Notes: generated by a model not told the origin, from the sequence alone. Positions 26,915 through 36,411 are shown, counted from the first letter of the stretch. The stretch is DNA of 51,763 bases from Gemmatimonadaceae bacterium (GCA_014379205.1 JACMME010000236.1:1-51763), one strand, 5' to 3'. Numbers and translations: made by a program.

Positions 26915-27952
26915 CTAACCCGGCGTGAAATTGAATGGGAAGCCGTACGTGCCAGCGCCAGTTGCCGACGCGGGAAACTTCCATGACCGAATCTTGGATC
27001 TAATGCATCCTTCCGCCTCGGACGCGCCAGCTCCCGACCAGGTGCGACGGGTGATGTCGACGTCATTGACGCTGCCCGATCCCGATAAGGTGATTGCCAC
27101 GGTAACCGTTCCGGCCAGGCTCGGATTGGCCTTGAGCCCGTATTCCTGGTAGCAGAATCGCAGCTGGGACTCCCGGCTCCGCACGAAACTTCCCAGTTCT
27201 CCTACGTCTCGGCCAGGTCCGCCACCGATCGGAGGCGCGACGACACTAGGAGCCTGGACGCGGACCGCGGCGCGCACGACACCGCCACCGGGTCCCACCC
27301 CACCAACGCCACCGCCCCCTCCACCACCAGTTCCCAAGCCGCCGCCAAAGCCTCCTCGCCCCGGGGTCCGGGATCCCTGACCGCCCTGGCCGTATCCCAG
27401 CACTGCCTTGCCGCCCGCGCCGCCTCCACCAGTTCCAGCACGCCCACCACCAGTGCCGCCGGTGCCTGAGGAGATTTCGGTGCCTCTAAGAATATTGGAC
27501 ACATCACCAACCATTCCGCCCGTTCCGGAGCCGGCGCCGGTACCGAAAGCGTCCCCGATTGCCCCGGTTGTGTTCCGCTCGGTCTGCGAGCCTGGCCGGC
27601 CCTGCTTGGGACTACCGCTCTCGGGCCCCTTCCGACCAGGCGGCAAGGTCGTCGGCCCCGGAGCTGGCGTTTCAACTGCAGCACCTTCCTGAGGCGACGG
27701 CGGAGTCACGTTCTCGTCTTCGAGCTCGATCGTCACCCCGGTCTCATCCTGCGGAAGCAACACAATATCCGACGTGGCCTTCGGCCCAAACAGCACCAGG
27801 AGTACCCACAGTAGTCCGAGCGAAACGGCTATCGCATATGAGACCGCGAGCGCGCGCCCCTCTTCGTCGAGGAACTCCCACCGGAGGTTACTTGTGAACG
27901 TTGCTTCGTTCTTAGATGGGCGGGGCATCCCCGCCGGCTGTAACTCGGCCAT
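26915..27952 (-). CDS. TonB-like protein with Gly-rich linker and AgmX/PglI-type C-terminus
   Basis: 345 residues. There is a cytoplasmic N-terminus, one membrane span (about 34-56, ALAVSYAIAVSLGLLWVLLV), and a long periplasmic linker rich in Pro and Glu and then in Gly (about 135-235). The C-terminal domain (about 258-345) contains RESQLRFCYQEYGLKANPSL, AGTVTVAITLSGSGSVNDVD and EGCIRSKIRSWKFPA, with two conserved cysteines. This matches the AgmX/PglI C-terminal domain of Myxococcus gliding proteins GltJ and GltG, which is related to the TonB fold. It would transmit proton-driven motion from the TolQ/ExbD complex across the periplasm. It starts 1 bp after the exbD-2 stop and is the last gene of the run. 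Confidence 0.82.
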   Translation of the reverse strand: MAELQPAGMPRPSKNEATFTSNLRWEFLDEEGRALAVSYAIAVSLGLLWVLLVLFGPKATSDIVLLPQDETGVTIELEDENVTPPSPQEGAAVETPAPGPTTLPPGRKGPESGSPKQGRPGSQTERNTTGAIGDAFGTGAGSGTGGMVGDVSNILRGTEISSGTGGTGGGRAGTGGGGAGGKAVLGYGQGGQGSRTPGRGGFGGGLGTGGGGGGGVGGVGPGGGVVRAAVRVQAPSVVAPPIGGGPGRDVGELGSFVRSRESQLRFCYQEYGLKANPSLAGTVTVAITLSGSGSVNDVDITRRTWSGAGASEAEGCIRSKIRSWKFPASATGAGTYGFPFNFTPG

Positions 27953-27953
27953 T

Positions 27954-28505
27954 CTAGTTTCCTGCTCCTGGTGATGCGACGGCAACTTCAGTCTTGTTCA
28001 CCTGCAAAGACAAGGTTCTGAAGCCCGCGAGCCGCGCGCTCTGAATCATGCGTGACATCAGCGCGTAGCGCATTCCCTTGTCCCCCTGAATCGCCAGCGG
28101 CACATCGATCGACTCGCCCTCCGGCACTTTCTTCACCTTTCGAATGGAATCAGCCGTCTCCTTAAGCGCCGCGTACAACTGCGGAATCACGAGCGGTTGG
28201 TTAGGCAGGTTCGAGCGAGCCTGGGCGGCTTGCCCAGTCCCCATCACGGTCTTATCCCCCAGCGTGATGCTGGTATTGGTTATACCCAGGGTGACCTGTT
28301 GATGTGCCACCGATCCTACCCTCGACGAGGGAAGATTCACGCCGGCAACAATAGGCGACAGTTCACCCACCGTCGACGTCGTCAGCGCAAAAAAGACGAT
28401 AGATACGAAGGTATCCACTAGCGGAATCAGGTTCAGCTCGGCGATCCGGAATTTGGCGAACTGAGCCTGCCGCCGCGCGGCGCGAGCTTCGCGTCCCCGG
28501 CTCAT
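27954..28505 (-). CDS. ExbD/TolR-type biopolymer transport protein (second copy)
   Basis: 183 residues. Single-span proton-channel subunit: the membrane segment LIPLVDTFVSIVFFALTT carries the conserved proton-relay aspartate (Asp31), followed by a periplasmic domain (about 60-175) ending KTEVAVASPGAG. It is longer than typical ExbD (about 140) because of an insert around residues 95-130 (KETADSIRKVKKVPEGESID). Its start overlaps the stop of the first exbD by 4 bp, and the TonB-like gene follows 1 bp later. Two diverged ExbD copies beside one TolQ-type gene match the AglR-AglQ-AglS composition and also some Bacteroidota TonB loci. Confidence 0.9.
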   Translation of the reverse strand: MSRGREARAARRQAQFAKFRIAELNLIPLVDTFVSIVFFALTTSTVGELSPIVAGVNLPSSRVGSVAHQQVTLGITNTSITLGDKTVMGTGQAAQARSNLPNQPLVIPQLYAALKETADSIRKVKKVPEGESIDVPLAIQGDKGMRYALMSRMIQSARLAGFRTLSLQVNKTEVAVASPGAGN

Positions 28506-29035
28506 CGTCTTACCCCTGCAGGAGCGGCTTGCGCATCGCGCGCACGATTGCCGAGTGCAAGCCGGGAATAGCCGGCTACTTTCAGCCGCTCGAAAACCCG
28601 TACGACGTCGTCATAACTCACTTCGTCCGACGGCACCACGAGCACGTCCTTGTTCTGCGGAAACTGGGTAGCAACCTGCTTCATCACGCTCTCCAGTTGG
28701 TCGAGCGCCTTTTCGTCCATTCCGGGTATCCTCTGATTCAGACCCTCGGAATGCTCAACCTGCAATCCGTCACTATTGATTCGTACCGCTAGGAGGAGCT
28801 TGAGAACATCCTTTTCCGCCAGGTTGCCGAGATCAGCCTGCGTTACCATGACTGGCGGGAGCGACAGGTCGAACGCGGTCAGCGCAGCCAAGGCCGCGCC
28901 CGTGTAAGTCAGCAGACTGAAGAAAACGATAGATGTGAGGATGTCGACAAGGGGCACGAGGTTGATGCTCCCCGACGCTGTTGCCGACGATCGCTCGGCA
29001 CGACGCTGCTTAGCTTTATGAAATAGTGAAGCCAT
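28502..29035 (-). CDS. ExbD/TolR-type biopolymer transport protein (first copy)
   Basis: 177 residues with the membrane segment INLVPLVDILTSIVFFSLLT, which carries the conserved aspartate (Asp31), then a periplasmic domain with an ExbD-like end (VLVVPSDEVSYDDVVRVFER, LKVAGYSRLALGNR). It differs clearly from the other ExbD in this locus, so the two are old paralogues and probably form a heteromeric dimer inside the TolQ pentamer (inference from ExbB-ExbD and MotAB structures). It lies 81 bp after the tolQ-like gene and overlaps the second exbD by 4 bp (ATGA). An intercistronic hairpin lies just upstream. Confidence 0.9.
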   Translation of the reverse strand: MASLFHKAKQRRAERSSATASGSINLVPLVDILTSIVFFSLLTYTGAALAALTAFDLSLPPVMVTQADLGNLAEKDVLKLLLAVRINSDGLQVEHSEGLNQRIPGMDEKALDQLESVMKQVATQFPQNKDVLVVPSDEVSYDDVVRVFERLKVAGYSRLALGNRARDAQAAPAGVRR

Positions 29036-29071
29036 TAGTAAGTCTCTTCAGCAGTCTGATGCCGCCACCAC

Positions 29072-29089
29072 CTTGGCGGAAGCGCCAAG
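29072..29089 (-). promoter_or_regulatory. Intercistronic hairpin between tolQ-like and exbD genes
   Basis: CTTGGCG at 29072-29078 and CGCCAAG at 29083-29089 form a perfect 7-bp stem closed by a tetraloop (CTTC on the minus strand). It is the only long gap (81 bp) inside an otherwise tight operon and has no T-run after it. It may protect or cut the transcript and so set more TolQ-type than ExbD-type protein, as the 5:2 complex stoichiometry would require (inference). Confidence 0.45.
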
Positions 29090-29116
29090 CGGAAGCAGAA
29101 TCTTCGCGCCGAAAAA

Positions 29117-29758
29117 CTACCGGTGTCCCAAACGAACGTCAGGACGATCGATTAGCGCATTGATAAGGCGCACCGAAAACTCATCGACTTGCTCGATGAT
29201 GGTCTCCGCCTGGCTCACCAGGTATGCGTGCGCTACTGTGAGCGGCACCGCCACCAAAAGTCCGAACCCGGTTGCATTGAGCGCGATGGCAATACCAGCG
29301 GCGAGCGCAGCCGACCTTTCAGCCGCCTCCGCCTGTGACACGCCCGCAAACGCGGCGCGAAGACCGAAGATTGTCCCGAGCAGTCCGATCAGTGTAGCAA
29401 CGTTTGCCAGCATGGGAAGATAGTGCAGCCGTCGCGTGAGTCGCGGCAGCACCGACAGCGCCGCGGCATCCGCCACATTCTGCAGGTCGGCTTCGTCGCG
29501 GCTGCGGCTTCTCAGGATCAGTAGACCCATGTCAGGAAGGACCGCGTTGCTCTGCGCGCACAGCTTGATTGCGTCCTCAATTTTTCCGGCACGGACCAGC
29601 TGGATCACCCGCTCAATGAACGCGCGCCCATTTATCTTCGACCGGAAGACGATCATGTATAGCCGCTCTAGGAAGATCGCTAGTCCGACAATGGCAACTG
29701 CCAGAATCGGGTACATGATCCATCCGCCATCTCGGAACCACTGAATTAGGGCACCCAT
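29117..29758 (-). CDS. TolQ/ExbB/MotA-type proton channel protein
   Basis: 213 residues, three membrane spans: MYPILAVAIVGLAIFLERLY (about 15-34), then a cytoplasmic part (about 38-120), a span with MLANVATLIGLLGTIFGLRA (about 118-138) and one with AIALNATGFGLLVAVPLTVA (about 157-177). The GLLGTIFG and ALNATGFGLLVAVP blocks are the family core. It pairs with the two ExbD-type proteins encoded next to form a proton-driven motor in the inner membrane. The start has a strong GGAGG (29770 region) at good spacing. Related sets power outer-membrane transport (TonB), envelope constriction (Tol-Pal) and gliding (AglRQS). Confidence 0.92.
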   Translation of the reverse strand: MGALIQWFRDGGWIMYPILAVAIVGLAIFLERLYMIVFRSKINGRAFIERVIQLVRAGKIEDAIKLCAQSNAVLPDMGLLILRSRSRDEADLQNVADAAALSVLPRLTRRLHYLPMLANVATLIGLLGTIFGLRAAFAGVSQAEAAERSAALAAGIAIALNATGFGLLVAVPLTVAHAYLVSQAETIIEQVDEFSVRLINALIDRPDVRLGHR

Positions 29759-29803
29759 GAACGCGCATCCTCCAAGGAAAGTTCGAACATACGAAAACGA
29801 AAA

Positions 29804-30394
29804 CTAATCATCTCGCCGAGCAGAAGCCGTGCCCGGCGGACGGCGCGACGTATCGGGAACTATCGGTCGTGCCAAATCACGCTTCAATCTGGCTTCGGTT
29901 GAATCCAGACGCGCACGTCGCTGTGCGTCGAGCGAATCCGCAAGAGCTCGACGCAACTCCAGCTCTCGTTTCAGTGCTGCTATCTCCGATGCCCTCGTGG
30001 ATGCCTGTGGAGTTGGAGATACCTGCCGTTGGACGAGTGGCTGGAGCAGTGGTGGTGGTGGAGCTATCGCGGCCGCCCCAACCGCCGGCGCGGCTATTTG
30101 TTGAGGCGCCGCTGAATCGACTTGCGTCCGCCCGGTCAGATCTCTCTGCGAAATGAGCGCGTACCCGGGCAGGATACCCGGCCAGAACGACCGGTTATAG
30201 AAGTTCGGCACAAGCACCTGGCGATCAAACACAGGGGTACCACGCGGGCGTACCGTCACAACCTGGGGCGTGGGCACCTGCCCGCGAATCTCAATGGCCC
30301 TAGGACGTCTCTGCGCTTCACTGACGGACACCGTCAGCGCGAGCGCTACGGCCGCGAACACCAGAGTGCATGGTCGGAAGCAGGTTTCGCGCAT
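29804..30394 (-). CDS. Small exported protein with C-terminal coiled coil
   Basis: 196 residues with a cleavable signal peptide (ending near SVSEAQ). A central Pro/Ala-rich, probably disordered part (AAIAPPPPLLQPLVQRQVSP) leads to a C-terminal helix likely to form a coiled coil (EIAALKRELELRRALADSLD onward, about 137-175). No named family recognised. Its ATG overlaps the stop of the 1006-residue TPR gene by one base (TGATG), so translation of the two is coupled and the protein is probably part of the same envelope assembly. Confidence 0.72.
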   Translation of the reverse strand: MRETCFRPCTLVFAAVALALTVSVSEAQRRPRAIEIRGQVPTPQVVTVRPRGTPVFDRQVLVPNFYNRSFWPGILPGYALISQRDLTGRTQVDSAAPQQIAAPAVGAAAIAPPPPLLQPLVQRQVSPTPQASTRASEIAALKRELELRRALADSLDAQRRARLDSTEARLKRDLARPIVPDTSRRPPGTASARRDD

Positions 30395-33300
30395 CAGTTA
30401 ATTCCCCCAACGAAAATTGCAGGTGACGGGACTGCGCTCGTCGGCGGAGTTTCCGGTACATTGCCCTTTATTCCGTCTCGCGCACGGTCCACCCATGCAT
30501 TGCTGAAGCTCTCCTGCTCTGCTTTTGAGATCAGCGATTGCCAGGTTTTACGAGCTGCCTCGTAATTCTGTTCAGCTTGCTGCGACGCACCCTGCACGGC
30601 CGCGGCGCGCTGCTCATCGGTCAGACTGGCGGGCAGTTCCGCGTTCTTCAGGAAATTCCCGTACTCCCACTGCGCCAAGCCTGCATAGAACGTGGCCGCG
30701 GAAAGCCATTCCGGTGAACCGCTCTCAATAGCGCGAGTAAAGTGCCCCGTCATGGTGCGAAGCAAAGTCTGCTTTCGGACTGAAGCTCGCTTCACTCCAG
30801 CGGCGGTGAGCTGTGCAACTGTAGGGATTACCAGCTTCACGGACTGATACTGCGGATACAAAGCCGCCCCGCGACGGAAGTTGGCTTCCCCGACCCTCGC
30901 GGAGCACGCAGCTTTGAAATCCGCGGTCGGGCTGGTGCAGATTCTGGCAAGCTCGGCATTTGCCGCGGTCGTGTCTCCAGAAGAGCGCAACAGATCCAGT
31001 CTCGCCTGTCTGGCTTCCGATGCACGTTCATCACGCGGAAAGCGCGTCGCGAAAGTTCCGAACGCACGAGCTGCCGCAGCCTGATCGCCCGCTTCACGGT
31101 ACGTGATTGCGGCGTTGTACTGCGCTCCAGAAGCACGCGGATCCCTGGGGTAAGCCGAGGCAAACTGCTCGTACGCCGCGGCTGCGTCCGGCTTTCGGTC
31201 AAGTGAATCGAGGGTCACCGCTAGCCGTACCATCGCATCGGCCTTCGCCGGTCCGGTCGGGGTTGCCGCTATGACGGCCCGAAGCGCCTCGACAGCGTCC
31301 TCGCGGCGGCCAGTCTCCGCGAGGAGCCGCGCCTGAAGATTCTGATACTGAAGCCGATAGCGATAAGTTGGATACTGCGTGACGAGTCTGCCCGACAACT
31401 CGATAGCGCGCTCACGTGCCTGACGCGACGCAGCTTCGTCGTTGCGAGTGCGCGCGACGGAATCAGCCAGCATGTATGTCTCTATCGCATTTCGGAGTGC
31501 ATCCGGTGCCTTCGGATCATTCGGATTCTTCTCGGCAAAAGCGACATACACTTCTTCAGCAGCACGCCTGTAATCCCCCTGCTTTACAAGGGTGTCCGCG
31601 AAGGTGGCGGCGGCAGCCGTCTGTAGCTTTGTGATGGAATCCGACAGAGCACGTCTGCCCGCACCCAGCGCGATCTTCTGGGCAGACTCCCATTGCGCCT
31701 GCGCCTCGGCGTACTGTCCCGACCGATACAACGCATCTCCGACCAGCTTCTGCGCCGTTGGAGTGTACGCATCAGTCGGATACTTCTCCGCGTAAGACCG
31801 GAACGTGGCTGCCATCACATCCCATCTTTCCGACTCCGACGCTCTTCTTCCCTTCTGAATAAGAGCCTTCTTCGCGACGTCAGTCTCTCCGAATGCCGCG
31901 ACGAACTGATCGACACCCGCAAACAAAGCATCCTGCGCGGCCCGATCACTCTTGTTTCGCGCGACAGCGGAATCCAGAGCAACGATCGCATTTGTACCGG
32001 CTTGCTGGGCCAGTTTGGCATCCTTGCCTGCGTAGTTGTACGCCGCCCGCGAGTATTCCGCGCCGGCGCGTGCAAACTCACCCTGCCCAAAGAGAGCCTC
32101 ACCGTACAGGAAGTTGACAGCCTGCGCACTGTCGGAAGACGCAAACTCCTGGATGTACCGCCCGTATAGACCCGCGGCCTGCTCGAAACGAGGCCGGCCG
32201 CCCTTCTGTTGCGCTTGCGCGAGGGCGAACTGTGCGCTCTGCCTGAGAGCCTCCTCACGAGCCTTCGTCGCTTCCGCGACCAGAGCAGCGTTTGCCTGAG
32301 CCCACGGTGATCCGGGTCCGAACGTTTCGACCAGCGCGAGCCTGGCCTGCTGCGCCTGCTCCGGCTCGAGCATTCTGTTCTGATAAATGTCGACGATCTC
32401 ACGCTGCGCTGTGAGCGCTGCGCTGTCGGTTGGTGCCTCGGCAATTACCGCCCGATACGCATCTACGGCACGAGTAAAGTCTCCCTGATCACGCAGACTC
32501 GCCGCCACACGCCGCAGGACTGGCAGCTTGAAGGAACTGCCGCCACGCGACTCGAAGAACTCGCTGGCCGCTTGTGCGCCACCGACCTGAGTAAACGCGA
32601 TGGCCATGTATTCGATTGCTTCGCCCCGCAACCCGAGCTTTGCCTGCTGGTCAGGAGTGAGCTGATCGTATTCAGAGACCAACCGTCCGAACACATCCAC
32701 AGCCCTTGTGTACTCGGCCTGATTGGCGCGCGTTGCCTGGTTGTAGTAGGACCACCCAAGCTTGTAGAGCGACAGGAAATAGATATCCCCGCCCTTCGGT
32801 GCGACGTTGACCGCTCTCTCGTATGCCGTGGCCGCTTTTACAAAGCCTGCTTGGCGAGCGGCGCCCCGATCGCGCGAAGCGACCTCGAAATAAGCATCTC
32901 CCAACCGAAAGAATGCCTCCGAACGCAGCTCGGTGGAAACATCCGCTGAATCGCCTGTCGTTACCACCTCGAACATGCGGGTCGCATCCGGATACCGCTG
33001 AACGCGGAAGTACAGGGTGCCAAGCGTGTACGCCGCGGTCCCGATCTGATTGAAATTCGGATACCTGCGCACGAGCTCCTCGTACCGCGCAATCGCCGCT
33101 TCGTACGATGGCCTGATTGGCGCGTCAGCGGATCGGCTCGAATCGCCTGCAACGGCGCGCTGTGCCTCGGCGAAATCGTCATCCGCCTTGCGCACCAGCA
33201 GTTCACCAAGCTGGAAGAGCGCGTTCGGACGTAGAGTGCTAGTAGGATACTGGACTAGAAACGCATTGAGCTTGGCGATTGCCGAATCACGCGCTGGTTC

Positions 33301-33414
33301 TGCGCTAATGGCAGCGCCCGAAGCGGCGACGAGTCGGGCATCCTGTGCCAGTGCACTGTGGGCGCTGGCGACAAGCGTCGCCGATAATATGAGTCGTGCA
33401 GCAATGTGCTTCAT
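30394..33414 (-). CDS. Large periplasmic TPR-repeat protein (1006 residues)
   Basis: The signal peptide (ending SALAQ, about 24) is followed by tetratricopeptide repeats almost end to end. Recognisable repeats include ALFQLGELLVRKADDDFAEA, AAYTLGTLYFRVQRYPDATR, AFFRLGDAYFEVASRDRG, SLYKLGWSYYNQATRANQ, NFLYGEALFGQGEFARAGAE and AQYNAAITYREAGDQAAAAR. The final part (about 900-1006) is helical. The spacing resembles the CpoB/YbgF and GltD/GltE-type TPR proteins that work next to Tol- or Agl-like motors. It sits between a second TPR gene (7 bp away) and the small exported protein. TPR superhelices bind partner proteins, so a scaffold role between inner-membrane motor and outer-membrane barrels is likely (inference). 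Confidence 0.85.
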   Translation of the reverse strand: MKHIAARLILSATLVASAHSALAQDARLVAASGAAISAEPARDSAIAKLNAFLVQYPTSTLRPNALFQLGELLVRKADDDFAEAQRAVAGDSSRSADAPIRPSYEAAIARYEELVRRYPNFNQIGTAAYTLGTLYFRVQRYPDATRMFEVVTTGDSADVSTELRSEAFFRLGDAYFEVASRDRGAARQAGFVKAATAYERAVNVAPKGGDIYFLSLYKLGWSYYNQATRANQAEYTRAVDVFGRLVSEYDQLTPDQQAKLGLRGEAIEYMAIAFTQVGGAQAASEFFESRGGSSFKLPVLRRVAASLRDQGDFTRAVDAYRAVIAEAPTDSAALTAQREIVDIYQNRMLEPEQAQQARLALVETFGPGSPWAQANAALVAEATKAREEALRQSAQFALAQAQQKGGRPRFEQAAGLYGRYIQEFASSDSAQAVNFLYGEALFGQGEFARAGAEYSRAAYNYAGKDAKLAQQAGTNAIVALDSAVARNKSDRAAQDALFAGVDQFVAAFGETDVAKKALIQKGRRASESERWDVMAATFRSYAEKYPTDAYTPTAQKLVGDALYRSGQYAEAQAQWESAQKIALGAGRRALSDSITKLQTAAAATFADTLVKQGDYRRAAEEVYVAFAEKNPNDPKAPDALRNAIETYMLADSVARTRNDEAASRQARERAIELSGRLVTQYPTYRYRLQYQNLQARLLAETGRREDAVEALRAVIAATPTGPAKADAMVRLAVTLDSLDRKPDAAAAYEQFASAYPRDPRASGAQYNAAITYREAGDQAAAARAFGTFATRFPRDERASEARQARLDLLRSSGDTTAANAELARICTSPTADFKAACSARVGEANFRRGAALYPQYQSVKLVIPTVAQLTAAGVKRASVRKQTLLRTMTGHFTRAIESGSPEWLSAATFYAGLAQWEYGNFLKNAELPASLTDEQRAAAVQGASQQAEQNYEAARKTWQSLISKAEQESFSNAWVDRARDGIKGNVPETPPTSAVPSPAIFVGGIN

Positions 33415-33421
33415 GGTTGCG

Positions 33422-35698
33422 CTATCGTGGCGTGGGAGGTGTGCTTGAATTGGTCGGAGTAGCAGTCACGCGCTGTGGCGTCGACTCTGCTGTACCCCCC
33501 TGAGACGATCCGGTGCCGCCCTGTGACCCTGGAGCGCCGGGCGTGGTCCCCACTGCTTTGAAGAACGACGCGCTAGCCGCACCGAACGCCGCCGCCTCAC
33601 CATCGTGACGCATGATTGCCAGCATCTGAGTTGCACGCGTTCTAAGATCCCCTTCCACAGCGGAAACCAGCTGCGCTTCCGCGGACGTCCGCAGGCCTTC
33701 CGCTGTCGCTACCCCAGACCGCATTGCGCGAACCTGATCCGACTCGGAGCCCTGCAGGCGCGACAACTCCTCGCCAAGGATCTGTGATGTCGAGGCAACA
33801 AGGCCCTGCGTTTCGGTAATGAGAGATTGCGTACGCTCGGCGTGCAATCTGACACTATCCTGCAGGCGCAGTACGGGATGGCGGGCGAAGGTAGCGTCAA
33901 GGTTGGTCACTATGACTTCGGCCATCTGGCGGTACAGGGTGGATGTCTGTGACTCGATTCCAAGCACACCCAGGTCGTCAGCAGCGAGCACCGTTCCCAA
34001 CGATCCTCGAAGGCTGTCGAGCCGCGTTTGATTTTCAGCCGCGAGCAGCCGCATGGACTCGGCCGAGCCACGCATGAGATCCTTGAGGCTCGACTGGTTT
34101 TCCGCAATCGTAGCGCTCAGCCGTGCCAAGGTATCGCGCGTTGCGGCCAGTCGCGTACCCAGGCCTTCGAGTCGCGTTCGCTCCTCACCGAGAATTTGTT
34201 GCAGGCGTTGAATCAACGCTATTTTCGCTACCTGAGCGTCCAGGGCTTCCTGCAACCTGAACTGCGCAACCGAAACCGCGACGTCAGCCTGCCGAAGGGC
34301 CTGGGTGCGCTGCATGAGGGCGCCGCGTTCCGGTCTGGTCGTGACGTCCAGATACATAAGGCGCGCTGGAAACCCTAAGCCTAGCTGCGCGCCAAGCGCG
34401 TTGATACGCGTGTCGACATCTCGAAGCGACACCACCCTTAGAGCTGGCGCTACCGCCAGCGTCGCGGAGCCGGTTGTCGTAACACCCAATGCGGCAGCGA
34501 GCGCGGAGATATCCCCGATGGCATCCGGGAGAACCAGGGTTTTGCCGGAAGCTGGATCATCGACAAAGAGCAGACCCGCTGCCCGTGCCGCGACGAGCGC
34601 CCTGGCTGCCTGGGTCATCGCCGACGATGAGTTTGCCTGGAGCGACGCAACTTCCGAAGCTATTGAGTCGGCTATTGCCTGAAAGTACTGTCCGGCTTCA
34701 TCGATACGTCCATTCTGCAACAACACCTGACCCGACATGAGCCTGGCCTCATCGCGCTCCGGTAGTTGAGGGTAGCGCGACGCGAAATCACGAAAGGCTG
34801 TGGCCGCAGCGTCCCACTGGCTGGATTTGTACAAGGACCACGCGCGGGTGAGTAGCGCTGGAGCGGTCAATTCACCCGTGGTTACCGCAGCAGCCAGAGT
34901 GCTCGCCCCCGCAAAGTCGCCCCGCTGATACGCGATCCGTGAGGCGGTGAGATTCGCCTGAGCGGCGACCTCTCCCTGCGTATCGGAACCTAGCGCTCGC
35001 AACTCATCGACTGCCGCGCCGCCCTTTGCGGTATCGCCAGCCATGAGCGCCAGTGCGCCCATGTAGCGCGCGTAGCCGGTGTAAGGTCCGCCGGCCTGTC
35101 TGGCAACCTCGAAGGCGGCACGCGCTCCCTGATAATTCCTTGCGGAATAGTTCGCCAACCCGGAAACCACCGACGCCAATGCCCGGTCACTCCCCTCGAC
35201 GCTTCCGGCGAGGCTCATCGCCTCTGTGAAGTTGCCCCGGCGGTAGGCCGCAATCATTAGCTGGAGGCGAAGCAACGAAGCGTATCGGGCGCCTTCAGCG
35301 CTGCCGATGAGGGGCTGCGCTACGGAGGTAAAGGACTCCGTCATTCCCAGACGGTAGTACGACTGCGCCAAAAGAAAGAGCAAATCCTGGCGTGCCATTA
35401 GTGCACCAGTTGCCGCCACATTGCTCAACGCCACTGGAGATCCGCGAAGCCATTCGAGCCGGCTCAAGGCCACAAGGGGACGGTCTGCTATAAGATCGAA
35501 AAGCCCGGCGCGTACTTCCGCATCGACTCCGCGCGCCTGATCCGGAGCCGGAGTGATGGCGCTGTCACGCACGGGAGGGCGCATGCTGTCGGCAGCGACG
35601 GGGCGGCGCGAGGTATCCGCGGCGGGCTGCTGCGCCAATACCGGCACGGCTACCAGCACGAGCAAGACGAGCTCCCCAAGCCTACGAATGATTGCCAC
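33422..35698 (-). CDS. Periplasmic TPR and coiled-coil protein
   Basis: About 758 residues from a GTG at 35698, which gives a classic signal peptide (VAIIRRLGELVLLVLVAVPV, cut near LAQQ). An in-frame GTG at 35740 would overlap the upstream gene by 31 bp and add 14 residues; neither start has a clear Shine-Dalgarno sequence. The N-terminal half has TPR-like helices (DLLFLLAQSYYRLGMTESFT, LTRAWSLYKSSQWDAAATAF, RLMSGQVLLQNGRIDEAGQY). The C-terminal half (about 460-700) is a long coiled coil (DAQVAKIALIQRLQQILGEE and following), ending in a Thr/Ser/Pro-rich tail. It is the second TPR protein of the operon and a candidate long periplasmic strut. Confidence 0.82.
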   Translation of the reverse strand: MAIIRRLGELVLLVLVAVPVLAQQPAADTSRRPVAADSMRPPVRDSAITPAPDQARGVDAEVRAGLFDLIADRPLVALSRLEWLRGSPVALSNVAATGALMARQDLLFLLAQSYYRLGMTESFTSVAQPLIGSAEGARYASLLRLQLMIAAYRRGNFTEAMSLAGSVEGSDRALASVVSGLANYSARNYQGARAAFEVARQAGGPYTGYARYMGALALMAGDTAKGGAAVDELRALGSDTQGEVAAQANLTASRIAYQRGDFAGASTLAAAVTTGELTAPALLTRAWSLYKSSQWDAAATAFRDFASRYPQLPERDEARLMSGQVLLQNGRIDEAGQYFQAIADSIASEVASLQANSSSAMTQAARALVAARAAGLLFVDDPASGKTLVLPDAIGDISALAAALGVTTTGSATLAVAPALRVVSLRDVDTRINALGAQLGLGFPARLMYLDVTTRPERGALMQRTQALRQADVAVSVAQFRLQEALDAQVAKIALIQRLQQILGEERTRLEGLGTRLAATRDTLARLSATIAENQSSLKDLMRGSAESMRLLAAENQTRLDSLRGSLGTVLAADDLGVLGIESQTSTLYRQMAEVIVTNLDATFARHPVLRLQDSVRLHAERTQSLITETQGLVASTSQILGEELSRLQGSESDQVRAMRSGVATAEGLRTSAEAQLVSAVEGDLRTRATQMLAIMRHDGEAAAFGAASASFFKAVGTTPGAPGSQGGTGSSQGGTAESTPQRVTATPTNSSTPPTPR

Positions 35699-35709
35699 GA
35701 AGCTTGAGC

Positions 35710-36411
35710 TCAGAAAGGAGTTGTGCCGCGGCTTGTCCACGTCATCGGCATGAGCTGCCCATTTCGTACCGCGAACTGCACGTAAGTAACCGTTTCCCCT
35801 TGAGTCTTGACGGTGACGCTTTGAGTCAACGGTTGTCCATTAACCGTGACTTGCAGCCTCACGGTGTGGTCGGTGGGTAGAACCTCGGAGCGGTAAAGCT
35901 GGTCCACCGCGCCAATTTGAAGCGCGGCATTTGCTTCGCCCGAATATGAGCGCGAAGCGGCCGCACCGTTGTCGATCATGAGCTCGGTCGCTCCAAGCGT
36001 CTGGGTGCCTGACGAATCCGCGCGCAGCATCACTACCAGAACGGCGCCCGTCCGCCGGCGCACCGCGTCACCCAGCGCACGAAACCGCTCGCGCTGCGAA
36101 AGCAGATTCTCCTGCGCGGCCACCAGCATTGAATCCAGTTGCTGCAGGGCATTCAGCTCATTGCTCATCACCAGACGCTGCGAGCGAGCCTGCATGTCCT
36201 GCGCAATGGCATTCTCGAGTCGTGCCTGCAGCGTCACTCGTTGCGAACGGAGGTCACCAAGGCGACGCTGAGTCTCCTCGACTTCCTTGGTCAGCTCGGC
36301 GCGTCTGCGGTCGTATGCCTGCTGTTGATCACTGGATTGAGGACGCTGGGCAACTGCTGTAGACGAGATGGTCGCCAAAAGGGCAAGAAGCGCCCACCAA
36401 TATCGGTTCAT
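35710..36411 (-). CDS. Exported coiled-coil protein
   Basis: 233 residues. The signal peptide (ISSTAVAQ, about 21) is followed by an antiparallel-looking coiled coil (about 30-110: DRRRAELTKEVEETQRRLGD, then NELNALQQLDSMLVAAQENL) and a C-terminal beta-rich module (about 125-233: AVLVVMLRADSSGTQTLGAT, TVRLQVTVNGQPLTQSVTVK). I recognise no named family; the arrangement resembles adaptor proteins that pack a coiled coil in the periplasm. It stands 34 bp after the second barrel gene and precedes the TPR genes, so it is part of the ten-gene run. Confidence 0.75.
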   Translation of the reverse strand: MNRYWWALLALLATISSTAVAQRPQSSDQQQAYDRRRAELTKEVEETQRRLGDLRSQRVTLQARLENAIAQDMQARSQRLVMSNELNALQQLDSMLVAAQENLLSQRERFRALGDAVRRRTGAVLVVMLRADSSGTQTLGATELMIDNGAAASRSYSGEANAALQIGAVDQLYRSEVLPTDHTVRLQVTVNGQPLTQSVTVKTQGETVTYVQFAVRNGQLMPMTWTSRGTTPF

